Part shown: positions 12,180 through 24,898 of the stretch, piece by piece
Numbering within the stretch: the stretch's first letter is position 1
Layout of the letters: each line of letters begins with the position of its first letter
Assembly: GCA_016490735.1 (NCBI GenBank)
Contig: JAEMWC010000271.1
Span: 497,501 to 561,500 of the forward strand
Length of the DNA: 64,000 nucleotides
Source: Pachyseris speciosa
Lineage: Eukaryota; Cnidaria; Anthozoa; Scleractinia; Pachyseridae
Reading direction: 5' to 3'
Made by a program: the position numbers and the translations under genes
The notes under the pieces: model-generated
The model's database searches: none
What the model saw: only the letters and a program-made list of their open reading frames with translations
Told to the model about the DNA's origin: nothing

Positions 12180-15100
12180 GTACGTATAAATCAAATTGTA
12201 AGTAAGTTGAGTCAAGGCGAGGTGCCTGGTGCCTTATACCTGACATGTAACAGAACGAAAACAAATAAGGTTTGAACTGTTTTCAAATGAAAATGGGGTA
12301 CCGTGACGCAAAATGCTAGAAAATGAGTCAAACGTTTTTTCCAAAGAAAAGTATTTTAATGCGATACAAATATTTGGATAAAATCTCTTACGGTGGTCCG
12401 ACAACGCTGAGAATTACAACACTATTATTAAAAAGATACAGGTTTGGAGTCAGTTTTAATGAAAAATACCTCAACGCTTTTTCTGTCGGTTGCCATTTTT
12501 GAATGAAAATTGCAAATCCAGATTTGTCAACGCATCTTACAGCACAAAATAATCCCATTTAAGCTTGTTCGACGCTTATGCCCTCGAAGACTCCAATTCT
12601 GAAGTTGCTAGACTTGTAAAAAAATATTGGATATTTTTTTCTGTCCATACTGCTGACAGAAATATAGCTCTGTAATGAAACGCGTTGTATGTTTTGTAGC
12701 AACTTTTTCCCGCAAGAAACCCCAATTATTAATCCCAATTGGTTTTGCAACAACGAACCGTGTATACGTATAATGTAACTTTATGAAACCATTTCATTAG
12801 TTTTGTAAATTACGTGGAAGTTCGCGATCCTTTACTGATATCCGTCTTATTTAGACTGTAAATTTGTCAGAGATTTTATGGGATAAAATTCTTCAAAGCG
12901 TTTCTCAATGTACTTTCAAACAGTAAAGTGTACAGTTACATTGTACATTTTCCAAGTTTCTGATGTCCTCAATTAAATGTTTCGATTCTCAAATGTTTAG
13001 GCGGATGTATGCTTTTCTAAGAAGATAAGGTTCAGCATTAGCTAAGAATTTAGAATTAGAAAATAGGCCGACAAAGTAGCAGAATATGAATATTTTAGAA
13101 ACTAAGCCTAATATAACGGAAATTACATGTCAGGGATTTGGGTTTGGCAATTATTTAGTACAAACATTCCGTATTTTAAGACATGTCTATTCTTTAATTT
13201 TTGTTGGACGTCACCTTCGAGTCAGGATACAATCAGTTATGTATCGTGGTCAGCCGGAAAATTAGCCGGTTTGGCTCCGGCTTGTCAGTTTGCTAGTTTA
13301 TAACCCGAAATGCTGTTAATTTGATGACACGTTGATTCAAAACGAACGCACGCAACATGAAACAATTTGTCTTCGAGGATAAAATAAGTTTTCATAACTG
13401 CGATGAAATGGGTAGCTGGAAATTAAAAAAAACGTGACCCACTTGAAGGACTGAATTCGTTTTCTGAATCGACTATAATGGCTTTTGAAAAAATTACTTT
13501 CTAGGTAGACGCAAAAACATATTTTTATTTTCGTTTCTTTTTATTTTAGAAAAAGAATCTCCTCATATGTAGACTATATATTGAGCATAGCATTTTAATG
13601 AGACTTTCTAGCACTTTCTGGGTTCTCATATTTTGCGGGAAAGAGACAAATAGGAGGATTATACAAGTTTAACGGAGAAAGAAATACACACGCGGTTTTA
13701 GTTTGTTTATTTATTTTCTATGTTTATTTTTTCACAATCTGATAGATGGAACTAAAGCGTACAAAAGCAGGAAGCTCTCTGTTAAAAGCCAAGACGGCAG
13801 GCTACCGAATATGATCAGTGTTTTGTCTTTATTGATAGTCGGAAACAAATTAATGCCAACGAAGGATGTTTTTTTTGTGTGTGAAACATATATCCTGAGG
13901 TATACCTACAAAAATTACAACTTTCCTCTGTATTAGGTTGTAAATGTCTTTGTATTTTCGAACCCATTTAGGGCAATATCAGGTGGATATCGAGGCGACG
14001 TAGATAAAATGCGGCCACTAGGAGTCTGCCTAGCCCGTGCGTAGCCCGCCGGCTCCGAATATCGATCTACGTCGAAGTGGGCAGCTTTGTACCGATGGGC
14101 TATAAATTACGTCCAACCAACGAGAGCATTCAAGAACTGCAATATACTTAAGATGAAAACCACACTTGCATGGGCTAAATAAAGTTCTTTTCTGTTAGGA
14201 TTCTTTTGCAGCAGACGCCCTTAGTACAATAGACTCTTATTCTTTGCGTTTCTGAACTCCTCTCGGTTTCCTGGAATTACGTCATTGCTCCTCCGACAAC
14301 TACAGGAACTAAAGTTTTTTGTATGCTTTTTCTATTCTTTTGTGAAAAAGAACTCTATTAAATTTAGCAATTTAAGTCGGCTCTAGAAACACTGTAAAAA
14401 CACACGAGTCAATTATTTCCCTTGTCCTTTAGAAAGGTTGGTCAGTGGAAGAGAAAGAAATGAATTAAAAAACGAAAAACACCGACTAAATCACTTCACG
14501 TTTATTTGAAAGGTTGTACTTGAGAATTTAAAGAAGTCAACAGAACAATACGGCCACGACACATCAGGTTTGAGACACAGGGCGAAAGTGTAAGAATACT
14601 GCTTTCCCGCATACGTGACACGAAACGCCTGAATAATAAGCCAAGCAATAAAACTGAAATTTAATTTCCAGTTTGTCAATTGTCCCATAAATGCTGCAAC
14701 GTCTTCAACACACACTGAATGCGTAATATATCAGTGTCAAAGGTCTCCGAGCCAATCAGATGTCATTCGGTGTACATTTCATTTGTGCAATGTTGAACTC
14801 CACTTCTACCCGAGTCAATTAATTACGTTTCGACCAACGTTCGAGAAATTCGAGCCGGTTCAAAACTGAGCTTGTCTTTTCAGTTGTTTGTTTTCTTTTT
14901 TATAGTTTGAGCTCGTGTTAATTTATACCTCCAGATTCACCAAATCTGTCCGCAAAAAACACATGCCTCGCGAAGGACATCCGGCGTTTAGTGAAAAATT
15001 TTTTGTTGTGGTAGATATTATATAATATAATATGCCGCCTACTGGTATTGACAGCTGGGTCGCTCGATAGGATTCTAATCTTAAAAACTCTCAAATCCAT

Positions 15101-16770
15101 TTCCCCTCAAATAAGGTTGCTTTCATTTTGCTATTTTTAATCAGAAACTTGTGAAATTACAGGCTCCACAACAATAAGACAATAGGTTGTATGGTGGGGG
15201 TCCGAAATGTTATTAACATGATTTCCTAATTCAATGTTGAAGCTTAATTTATGCATAGCCATAGCGTCCGATATTGCCGCGAACAAGCTCTATTTCGCTG
15301 ACATGTTTGGTGAAGAATATTCTTGGATGTAAAAATTGGCGGGTTTGACTGCATATAAACATAAAGGCATGGCGAAATGATTGGTCTATCAGGGAAATGA
15401 AAACAGTAATGTTGAAGAAGCTTGCCAAGACAATCTTGAAGGTATGATATGAAAATATTAGTTTATAATAGTCGTGCAATTTAATCGCATGCATTTTACC
15501 GGTTTCTTGACCTTTATTTTGACGAGAAGTTAAAACCTTGAGCTGTCTTCCATCCATTTTTTCCTTCGAAACTAAGATTGCAATGAATAGAGGGCTAGGC
15601 AAAACTTTATCAGCTTTATTGATTAAGGTTCATAAAACATACCTGACAAAAACAGCGTGGAAGGTGGTAAGTGATTTTTAGTTTGCTTAATGAAGCGAAA
15701 AGGTACACGCGACCAAATAGAAGAGTGCAAAGAAGCCTCGGTTCCAAAGATAACATTTGACCCCGAAAATACATTCGAATTTTTTTAAAGAAAAAGTGCC
15801 TTTATCTGCTAAAAAGAGAAGCAACACACCCGAGAAACTGCATTGCTCAAAATTAAAAATTAAGCGTTCAAATCGCAGCAAGTTAGGATTGGAATTCGTC
15901 ACTGAGTATCTGAAGCGGAATATATCGGTAAAGAAATGACTCGCTCAGGTCACGTAAATGGAATATTAACTTGAATAAAGAACTGACATCTTGTCATTTT
16001 CAAAACCTGAGATCTTTTTATGCAACTCAAATATTGAGAAACTTGTCGGGCCGTATTGGACCCGAGTGAAATCGACTTGAAAAAGAAAATTAATGAGCGC
16101 AATTTTGAGACATTTAAGCGAAAATCTTGCTTGTTAAACGACGGAATGAATGTTTTCGGGTAAAATTTAATTAGAGATTTGTCTTTTAGCATGTGTGACA
16201 CCCATTCCGTATGAAAGGCAATAATAGTTTCAAAAGGTAGTGACCATCTAGATGCCTTACCGCAGACATTACCATGACAACAAAGGAAATGCATTTGAAA
16301 ACCACACCGCAGTAAAAAGACAGTATCTTTTTAAATCAAAGCCCAAATGATATTTTGTCGCAATATCATCAACGATTAAGAATCTATTTTATTTTTAGAC
16401 TTTTCCGATATCTTTGCACTTTTTATCAATATCAGTTTTATCGCTTAGTGATTTATCGATCCTCTCGTGCATTATCGCGGGATAGCTGCTGTGTTCAGCC
16501 TTTAGTTTTGCGAATTGTTATCAAAGTTTCAACAGCATTAATGTAAATGAGAGCTGATTATTTCAGTAATTAACTATCCATGTCAGACTGCTAGGATCGT
16601 CAAAACTAAATGACACAAAACAGAAACAAAAGAAAAGTTCGCAAATATTCATCTGATAAGAAACACTCTTTAAAAAGTGAACTGAGGGAGTAATTTCTAA
16701 AGAAACTGTGATGCTGCGTCGATGGGGAAGTGGTACATGCATGAAAATTTGGTTTTATCAACGAGTTGAT
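12180..16770. other. No recognisable gene
   Basis: AT-rich with scattered short open frames and no recognisable domain. A small palindrome pairs cgacgtagat near 13996 with atctacgtcg near 14070. Confidence 0.55.
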
Positions 16771-16777
16771 AATGTAA

Positions 16778-17240
<463 letters not shown>

Positions 17241-17317
17241 CTACTGCTTAAAGTACAGTTCACTGATGCAGCTTTCACTAACGTCTTACCAATCACCTAT
17301 TTACAAGCGGGATTCCA

Positions 17318-17409
17318 ACCCCTGAGCAACAGACCCCTGACCAAGGGACCCCTGACCAACGGACCCCTGACCAACGAACCCCTGACCAAGGGACTCCTGA
17401 CCAACGGAC
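17318..17409. repeat. 15-base minisatellite, about six copies
   Basis: The unit is ACCCCTGACCAACGG with C/G variation near its end. It reads as Gly-Gln/Ser/Val repeats on the minus strand, but there is no supporting exon structure. Confidence 0.85.
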
Positions 17410-17519
17410 TGATTCCGAGAACATCTACGTGATTTTGAGAAAGATAACAAAGATGCATCCAAACCAGTCGTTCGGCATTTTAATCTCCCTAGCCATTCCA
17501 AACAGCACATGTCGATCTC

Positions 17520-19320
17520 CAGCCTTTCCCTACATCAAGGTACCACGGAAAGCCGTAAAAATCTCGAGCAAAAATTGATCTTTCAAATCGGCACTCTTAA
17601 TCTCCACGGTATCAACGAGCGCTTTTCATTCAATTAATTTATTCCTGTTTCTCAAGTTACCATGTTACCACCAATAGCGTAGCTTAATTTTCTGTATATA
17701 AACCATACACAACCCACAATTCCTCGATTCGCTTCGACGAAGGGCTGACACTCCAAACGTCAGCTAATTCGAATCCCTGTAAAGTGGTCTATTTACATTA
17801 TCAACTCCGTTGATCAACCAAATTTTCAACGGCAAAAACATATTGGCTTTTATCGTTCCTTACAACAAATGAAACGGTAACCCAGGAAATTACTGATCGG
17901 TAGCTTATCCTCGACCTCGTAGACAAAGTAAAGAGTAACATTCAAACTTTAGATGTAACTTGGGCCCAGTCTCAGAACCGAGAGCCGCCTCTGACAGCGG
18001 CAATTCGAAAAGCCTGTTACCAGCGTTCAACAGTAAAACGTTGTTCCTATTACCAAACCTCAGATTTAGAAAAACACACACAAAAAAGGAAAACATACAT
18101 TAAAAAATTTGCTTTCGTGATTCACCAGCAACGTCGGCAAATTCAAAGGAAAGATCAAAGGAAAGAATTTGATCGACTCCATTGTAAATGTCATAAACAT
18201 CCGGGTTTCTTATTGTGTTCGTTCGGAACTGAGCGAAGTGCTTCTGTACATGCAATTTGCGCTTTTGTCTATAAGAAGTGACCTTTGAAAAAACGAGCTG
18301 TGAGGAAAAGGCTAGCTCTTCAGACAGTTAACGGCGCTTCTTTATCCTTCTGTTTGTTTATTTGTTTTTCAGTGGTTTAATTTTTTGTTAAGGAAGCAGA
18401 CAGTTTATTATGTTCTACGTTTGCATGACCTTGCTGTCTTGGTCATTATGAAGGCCCTATAGCCTTAAGGAAAACCCAGAACTCCCAGAGTGAGTTATCG
18501 TGTTTTAACAACATTGTTTGATAGTATTCGCTAAATTAGCTGGCTAGGATTTTGAGGTTTTTCTCAATTCGATATTTTTCAATTCTCAGATATATTCAAA
18601 ATAGCATATCATTTTATTCTTTTGAATATTTTCACGACAGGAGAGATAATGGACAAATATTTTGAAAAAGAAGTAGATATGAGATGTCAAAATCCATGAT
18701 TAATAATGCTTCCTCACTGTTTTACGATTCAGTTGATACAATAATCATCAAATGTTACAAGAAGGAATTCATCAAAACGCATCTACTGTGCATACAAAAC
18801 ACAACTGCTACTCAGAGGTAACATTTCATTCAGTTATATGTACACTGCGAGCGATCGAACTTTTCTTCGTCACATCACTCGCGCGAACGTTCGGTAAAAT
18901 TATGCAAATGCAGTCGTTTCTTGCGGCCTCCTTGCACTGAAGAGCAAGATAAAAAATGCTTCCTATCAAACTCAGAAAACTTTGTAGAAAACTGTAAGAA
19001 AATGTTGATTTTTGGCAAGTAGGTTTTTTTTATCGTGTTCTTTCTGGATATCCCAACAATCTCATAATTTCGCAAATTTAGTTTTTGTGACGCCATTACT
19101 TGATGACACCATTGTGCTGATCTCTAAACATCTTTGGAGGTTTTTATCCTGAGTTTTTATTCAATTCCGGAAACTGGTAAAGGACCCATCCTCTTCCGGT
19201 GTCTTTCCGTCACCATAGCAATAGTATGGGAAACAAACAAGTTAAAAGTTGTACCAGGTACAGTCAAAATCCAACTTTCATTCACTCGCTTATTCACGTA
19301 CTGACAGTCAGTCTTCTGAC
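17520..19320. other. No recognisable gene
   Basis: Only short open frames without recognisable domains; no clear repeat. Confidence 0.55.
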
Positions 19321-19324
19321 ATAC

Positions 19325-19692
19325 ATATACATACAGACATAACTTTATTTACACTCGGATTTTTAGAGTATATGCAGCTAACATCTCCGAGCATTTAACC
19401 ATCAGATGAGAGATAGACCACCGCACCGGGAACTACGTCCCCTACTCTTTTCGAACAGTGGGTGGCTTCTTTAAGGTCCCACAGAATCAATTATGAAGAG
19501 TTGTGAGACGGGGCCTATGGTTTATCGTCCTTATCCAAGAAGACTAGAAAGTCTAACCATTTGCAGATGTTCAGTTACAAAGGCAGCACTTTCTCCTCAA
19601 TTATTTAAAGACCCCGACTGTCGGTCCTTCAGCCGGGCTTTGAACCCGCGACCTCGCGCACGCTAGTCCGGTGCTCTACGGGATCAAACTAA
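19325..19692 (-). mobile_element. tRNA-derived SINE, family 3
   Basis: On the minus strand the head (about 19692-19625) contains GTAGAGCACCGG and a B-box-like GGGTTCAAAGCCC. A conserved body follows with landmarks such as gcagcactttctcc, tgtgagacggggcc and cagtgggtggcttcttta (given here as plus-strand text). From memory, the body resembles a SINE core found in several marine invertebrates. The element lies in sense-opposite orientation to the downstream RGS gene. Confidence 0.7.
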
Positions 19693-19699
19693 GTATCGT

Positions 19700-22490
19700 G
19701 GCTTCAAGGTATTGATATTTTCTGAAAGGGTTTCAAATGAACGAGTGAAGAGAAATATCTCTCGCACTGAAATTATTACCGGAATATAGCCGTTGAGATA
19801 TACATCACTTTCTTAGCGGGGCTAAAATTCTTTTCCGAAAAATTCCGTTTTTTCTACACGTCTAAACGTTCACTTGTTTTGTTTTTTAGGGATCAGACAG
19901 AGAAAGAAATTTTCATACAAGCACACATTTTTCTCGGATTTTTAATAAGTTTTGGAAATTTATCTTGAATTGGATTTAGAAGACTTGTGCCTTTATTGTG
20001 CCGTTACTGTCTCGGTTGCAATTTTTATTGTGCAACAATATTATTAAAAATGTCAAACCTAGATTAGGAAGAGAAAAATTAAAGATTCTAAACAAAGGAA
20101 GACTGTACGTGATCATTTCAAAAGTCAAATGGAGTACAGAACTTTCTTTCCTAGAAAATAAATTCAAGTACGTACTGTAGTTTACAAGAAAGATTTCAAG
20201 CTTGAGACGGCTATTTTTAAAATGCATCTTCTGCAGTAAGGTAGTTTTTGCTAGCCGAACAGGGAACACATGTCTGCCAACACTTTAACCAGAGATTAAT
20301 CTTTTGAGTCAACACAGTCGAGCTGACAACATCATTTATGTTCATCTTCAATGAATGTCTCCGACAAAGTCATCCGCAAAATCAAAGGCAAATATATATT
20401 AAACAGCGGCTCACAAGAACTTACATAATATGTCTTCCTCGCTTCCTTTGTTGTGATAGTAGAAACAACTCCAGAACCTGGCAGAACAAGTCTTCTCTTT
20501 TAAACACGAAGCGATAGCCATAAGGCAAAACAAAATTCCGGTAAGGTTGTTTTATTTCAGCGCCGTCTTTTAATCAGCAGTATTTATTTATATATATTAC
20601 GTGAGGCAGCTCGCAATTTTCTTGCTTTCAAATTGAATGATTGTTCTATAACCGGTCTCCGTCTTGAACAGTAGTCAAACGTGTGGACGAGATATATCGT
20701 GGCAAGAATTCTTAAGAACTAATTCCTATTCAGCTGAAGACGAAATGTTTAAAGATTGTACCATGCCAGCCAATAGAAAACGAGAAAATAATTGGACCAA
20801 GGTGTCCCAGTGTTAGGTTCCGGTTTTATAATTTATTCCAATTATGCACTTTTGTTCTTTACTGGACGAAAAAGCAAGAAGTAGAATTTTTATTCTCATT
20901 GTGAAACAGGGAAAAACGCTAATTATTTCAATGACAGACAGCATTGTGACAATGTCAGTTTTGTTGACATGGCAACGCAAGTGATTGGCATTACAAATAC
21001 GCATCGGGTTGTCCTTCAAGCTTAGCTGCGTGAACAAGGCGGGGACTTCGAACTGAAAGAGAAATTGCTGAAACGAAATTTATTTGATGAATTCCTTGCT
21101 ATTTTGTTCATTTTTCAATGGCATGTCTACTAAAAATATCATGGACAAAATTCTAAACATCTCGTGCAAGTTTTATTTTGTAAACCAATCGATTCCCGTT
21201 CTTAAAGCCCTTTTAAAGCTGTAGAGTATCACTTTAGGATAGCAAACCAAGAACTCATTTTCTCTTGATCAAAACCAACTCTCGAAAGTTAAAGGCACGT
21301 TTACAATTTCGTTAACGGACCAAAAAGCTACACAAAATATTTTAGAGATTTAGCTCCTCACTGAAGCGCAAGAAAATACTGCTCAGTTCCTTTTATTTGA
21401 ATCAGGGTCATGCGCAAGACTGGAAGAAACTCGAAAGTTAAAACCACCTTGAGCAGTTTGATTAACAACTGCTTCATGATGGGGGTACTTTCAGTTGAAA
21501 TATCACGCTGCAAGATTTCATTGAGAGGCTTAAGGCACAAGACTTTTTAAACGGCAAAATCCCGGAAGGAAAAGGTTTATATAATGGTACAGAAATTGAT
21601 TTTTGATAAAGAACGAATCCTTGGGGAATAAATTAAATTACTGTAAATGCAGCAAAGCAAGAACTCTACCGATCAAAATTCTGCTTCTTATCTCAGCTGG
21701 TTAACCATGTATTTTAATAAATTCTTTTCCTGTCTTTTTTTCTGATTGGTTTTACCTCAGCACCACCAAGAAAGAATGAAAAGAGACAAAGAGACAAAAA
21801 AGACGCCTACTATGCAAACGTATGCCCGGCTTGTCTAATAGCATCCATTTTCATCTGGAAATTTTTGTTTTTAAAATTTTGGATTCACTATTCAAGCCTA
21901 ACAAAAAAGCGTGTTTGGTTGTGAATTCGTATTAACATCTCATTCAAGGAGATTAACTCAGATCAAGATATTTTTTATGCCATTAAAGCTAAAAGAAGGT
22001 TCATTGTGGGGATCACTGGATAATGCATACACACTCCGTAAAGAAATTGAATCACCATTGCCACTGATCTCTTTTGGTTCGTAAGTGCAGAATGCACTTG
22101 TACGAAGCATTAAGGTATTAAGATAGTTCCCGGCTCAAACGTTTTGCTAAAAGCTCGCCAATTGTTTAGCAAGCCATCGATCATTTAGACAGTAGCAAAG
22201 CCGCATGAAAACACAATACGAGAAATATTTAAACGCGTTAAGCGTTCTGGACAAGACGCAGATTTATTCTTTGTAATTATTCACAAACGTCTCGCGAAAA
22301 CACCTGCTGACTCAAGAGTTATGAGTTTCCAACCCTTTTCCTGAAAATGTAATCTATTTTGGTTAAATTGCTTTGCACTTGCGAAACACACCAGTTTACC
22401 AGGCGTGCGCATTGAAAACCCGGCAGTTTAGCTTTGGTCGCGCAAACTTCAGTCTAATACCTTGAGATTTACAAGCCGGACGACTGAGAG
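19700..22490. other. No recognisable gene
   Basis: AT-rich; short open frames only, none with a recognisable motif. Confidence 0.5.
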
Positions 22491-22492
22491 AT

Positions 22493-22522
22493 ATGGCAAC
22501 CTACAGAGAACTTCAAAATCAG
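22493..22522 (+). CDS. Candidate alternative first coding exon 1b of the RGS gene
   Basis: An ATG opens ten codons (MATYRELQNQ) that end in phase 0 at a CAG/GTAAAG donor. Spliced to the acceptor at 24898 it would give Gln-Pro-Met-Gly-Gly-Cys and continue in frame into the RGS protein. The first four residues equal those of the candidate exon at 12135. The reading rests on splice phase and this similarity only. Confidence 0.35.
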
Positions 22523-24898
22523 GTAAAGCAGCTACAACTCTAAATGAAATAAATACTGACTTGGTAATATGCCTGAACAGAATAATATTTACAGCATTGT
22601 AATATCACCAAGCTTAGTGAAAAATGACTGACTGACTGAAAGAAAAAAAGCCTGGCTGAGGACTATTTACCGGTGCTCGCTTAATATATTTTTTCCAGGG
22701 GAAAATATCGTCCACTCGGGAAAGAACTCTTAACGTCATATTTTTTAGCCTTGCCATCGTGCAAAATAGAATCAGTTTGCTTTGAACGTTGTTGAAGGGA
22801 TATACATTTCGCCAGGGTAAACTTATAATAATTTGTTGAAAATCAGTCTCTTTATTTTCGGTCATCTGCCTGCATCAAATCTGTTCAGTGCGTTTTTTTT
22901 AAGTGATAAGAAAAAAAATTCTTCGTATGGCATGAACTGGTATCTCTCTGCTGTTATCTTGGGCGAAATACGATTGCAAAAAGATCGTGTATGGTTGATT
23001 AAAGATGGCGGAGTTTTCCAGTCCACTCAGTACGATATAAGCAAAGTCAGTGTCAGTTCTTTTTATCTTTTTGAGCGTTGTAAGCGAGATTTTTGTACTG
23101 TGAAAGCAACATACCTCGACTCATAATTGTTAGTCATGATACGAGTGATGGAGAGAAAAAGGAAATAATTTTTTTTTAAAAATTCAACGTCCGTGGAAAG
23201 GTTTGAAAAACATACTAAAAAATCATTAGGGAAGCAACATTCGAGGAAACATATTAAAATTTGGAGTAATTACTGAATAAACATAGCTTCGAAGTAGCAA
23301 ACATAAGCTATATGGCAACCGTCATTTGCATCGCAACCTATTTTTCGACGACAAAAATTTTCTCGCCTTTTACATTCTAAAACTATCAGACTTGAGCACT
23401 TTGTTTTGTTGGTGTTTTCTGTAACGACAAAAAACTAATTGCTAAATTTTGAGCCCTTTCCAAGGCTTGAATTAATTATCTGGCTTGATTCATAACGAGA
23501 CGGTAGCCCGCTCTGGAGAGGTTGTGTCAAACATGGTTCCATTTTACAAGCTCTTAAAGTAAACCACTTCACAATTTCCAACCCATATAACCAGAAATTT
23601 ATCTGAATCTACAAGAGATGACTCCCTCAATTGTGGCTGGCTGAGCGTAGTCCGAGATTGAAAGATTTTTCGATTATGATTGCGAAATTGAAATATATTC
23701 TACTGCTAATTGTCAAAGGAAGCAATATTTTTCTGTCTTTTCATCTCGCATTCTTCTCAAGATTTCTTGCCTTGAAAACCTTCAAGTCTGTTTGTTTACA
23801 TTCATAAATGCAATGTTTATATATTAATGACAATTGGTCAACTTTAGCGAAGCCTAAACGTTCCGTCTGCACGCCGAGATATTTTTACCACAGAAATCGT
23901 GCATGAAGCGTAAAATAGTTTTCGAACAAATGCAAGAGTAAATTTTATATGTATTTACCCAATTTCATTTTTATTTCTCGCTGTGGCGTCTTTTACATTG
24001 TACGTTATCTAGTGAATCCTGTTTAGTCATAACATTGTACATCTCAAAATTATAGCTGACGCACACCCGTTTCAAGCCGTTCGGATGAACTTAAGCCGAC
24101 GTCGCCTGGGTTCGGCAGTCATTCGGAAGATCGTCCCGTTTCGTCGGACATTTCTAAAGCGTTCAAAAGGCAAACTGAAATAAAAAGAGCTGTTTCAGTA
24201 AATGGGGCTTTTAAGCTATCATAAATCTTCCGAGTTTTCTCCCGTAACCATACCAAGCCAAAGACCTGACGTTTCATCCGTTTCGTTTTGTCTCCTGATT
24301 GGTTAACGAGCCGTCGGAAACTGACGAGATTTACGGAAAGAAATTCCCCGACAGAATATAAAATCAACATCATGGGAGTATCGTCCGGAAGCAGACCTAA
24401 AAATTGAACTGAAAATTTCATTTTTCTTACAGCGCTACGTAAAAGCACCGCGTTTCGGGGGACTTTACGCGGAAGCATATCTGGAAACAATAACAAAATT
24501 AAAAAGCCAAACGTTACTGCTGGGAAGTACCGCTTAATACTTTTCATTTGAATGCATCTTTACAGTTATAAGAATTATTTTCATCAACACAGCCATGTTA
24601 CATGAACTTTAGCGAGCCGGTGCTGGTACAAATTATTTCAGCTTTTGTGGCAGTCCGTCGCCTCTAGGGTGCTGTGGTTATCGCCTCTAGCTTCCCATCA
24701 AACAATCAGACGTTTGGTGGCTTAAACCTGGTCTTTGACTCTTGCTATTTACTGAAGTTTGCAATAGGGTATGATATCTTTTTAGCCAGATGCATGATAA
24801 CTGATAAATTCCCAAGTTGAGGCTCTATAGTTTCATAAAGCCATTGAAACCCTTTGGCGTATGTCATGCTTAAACGATGTGTCTTTGTTAATTTATAG

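Noticed and set aside
17301..17510. Repeat protein with Gly-Gln-Gly-Ser units on the minus strand
   Set aside because: It is a 15-base minisatellite with no start, splice or conserved flank.
24119..24547. 142-codon minus-strand open frame with a hydrophobic N-terminal stretch
   Set aside because: Length is within chance for a 64 kb AT-rich window, no domain recognised, no splice or promoter context.
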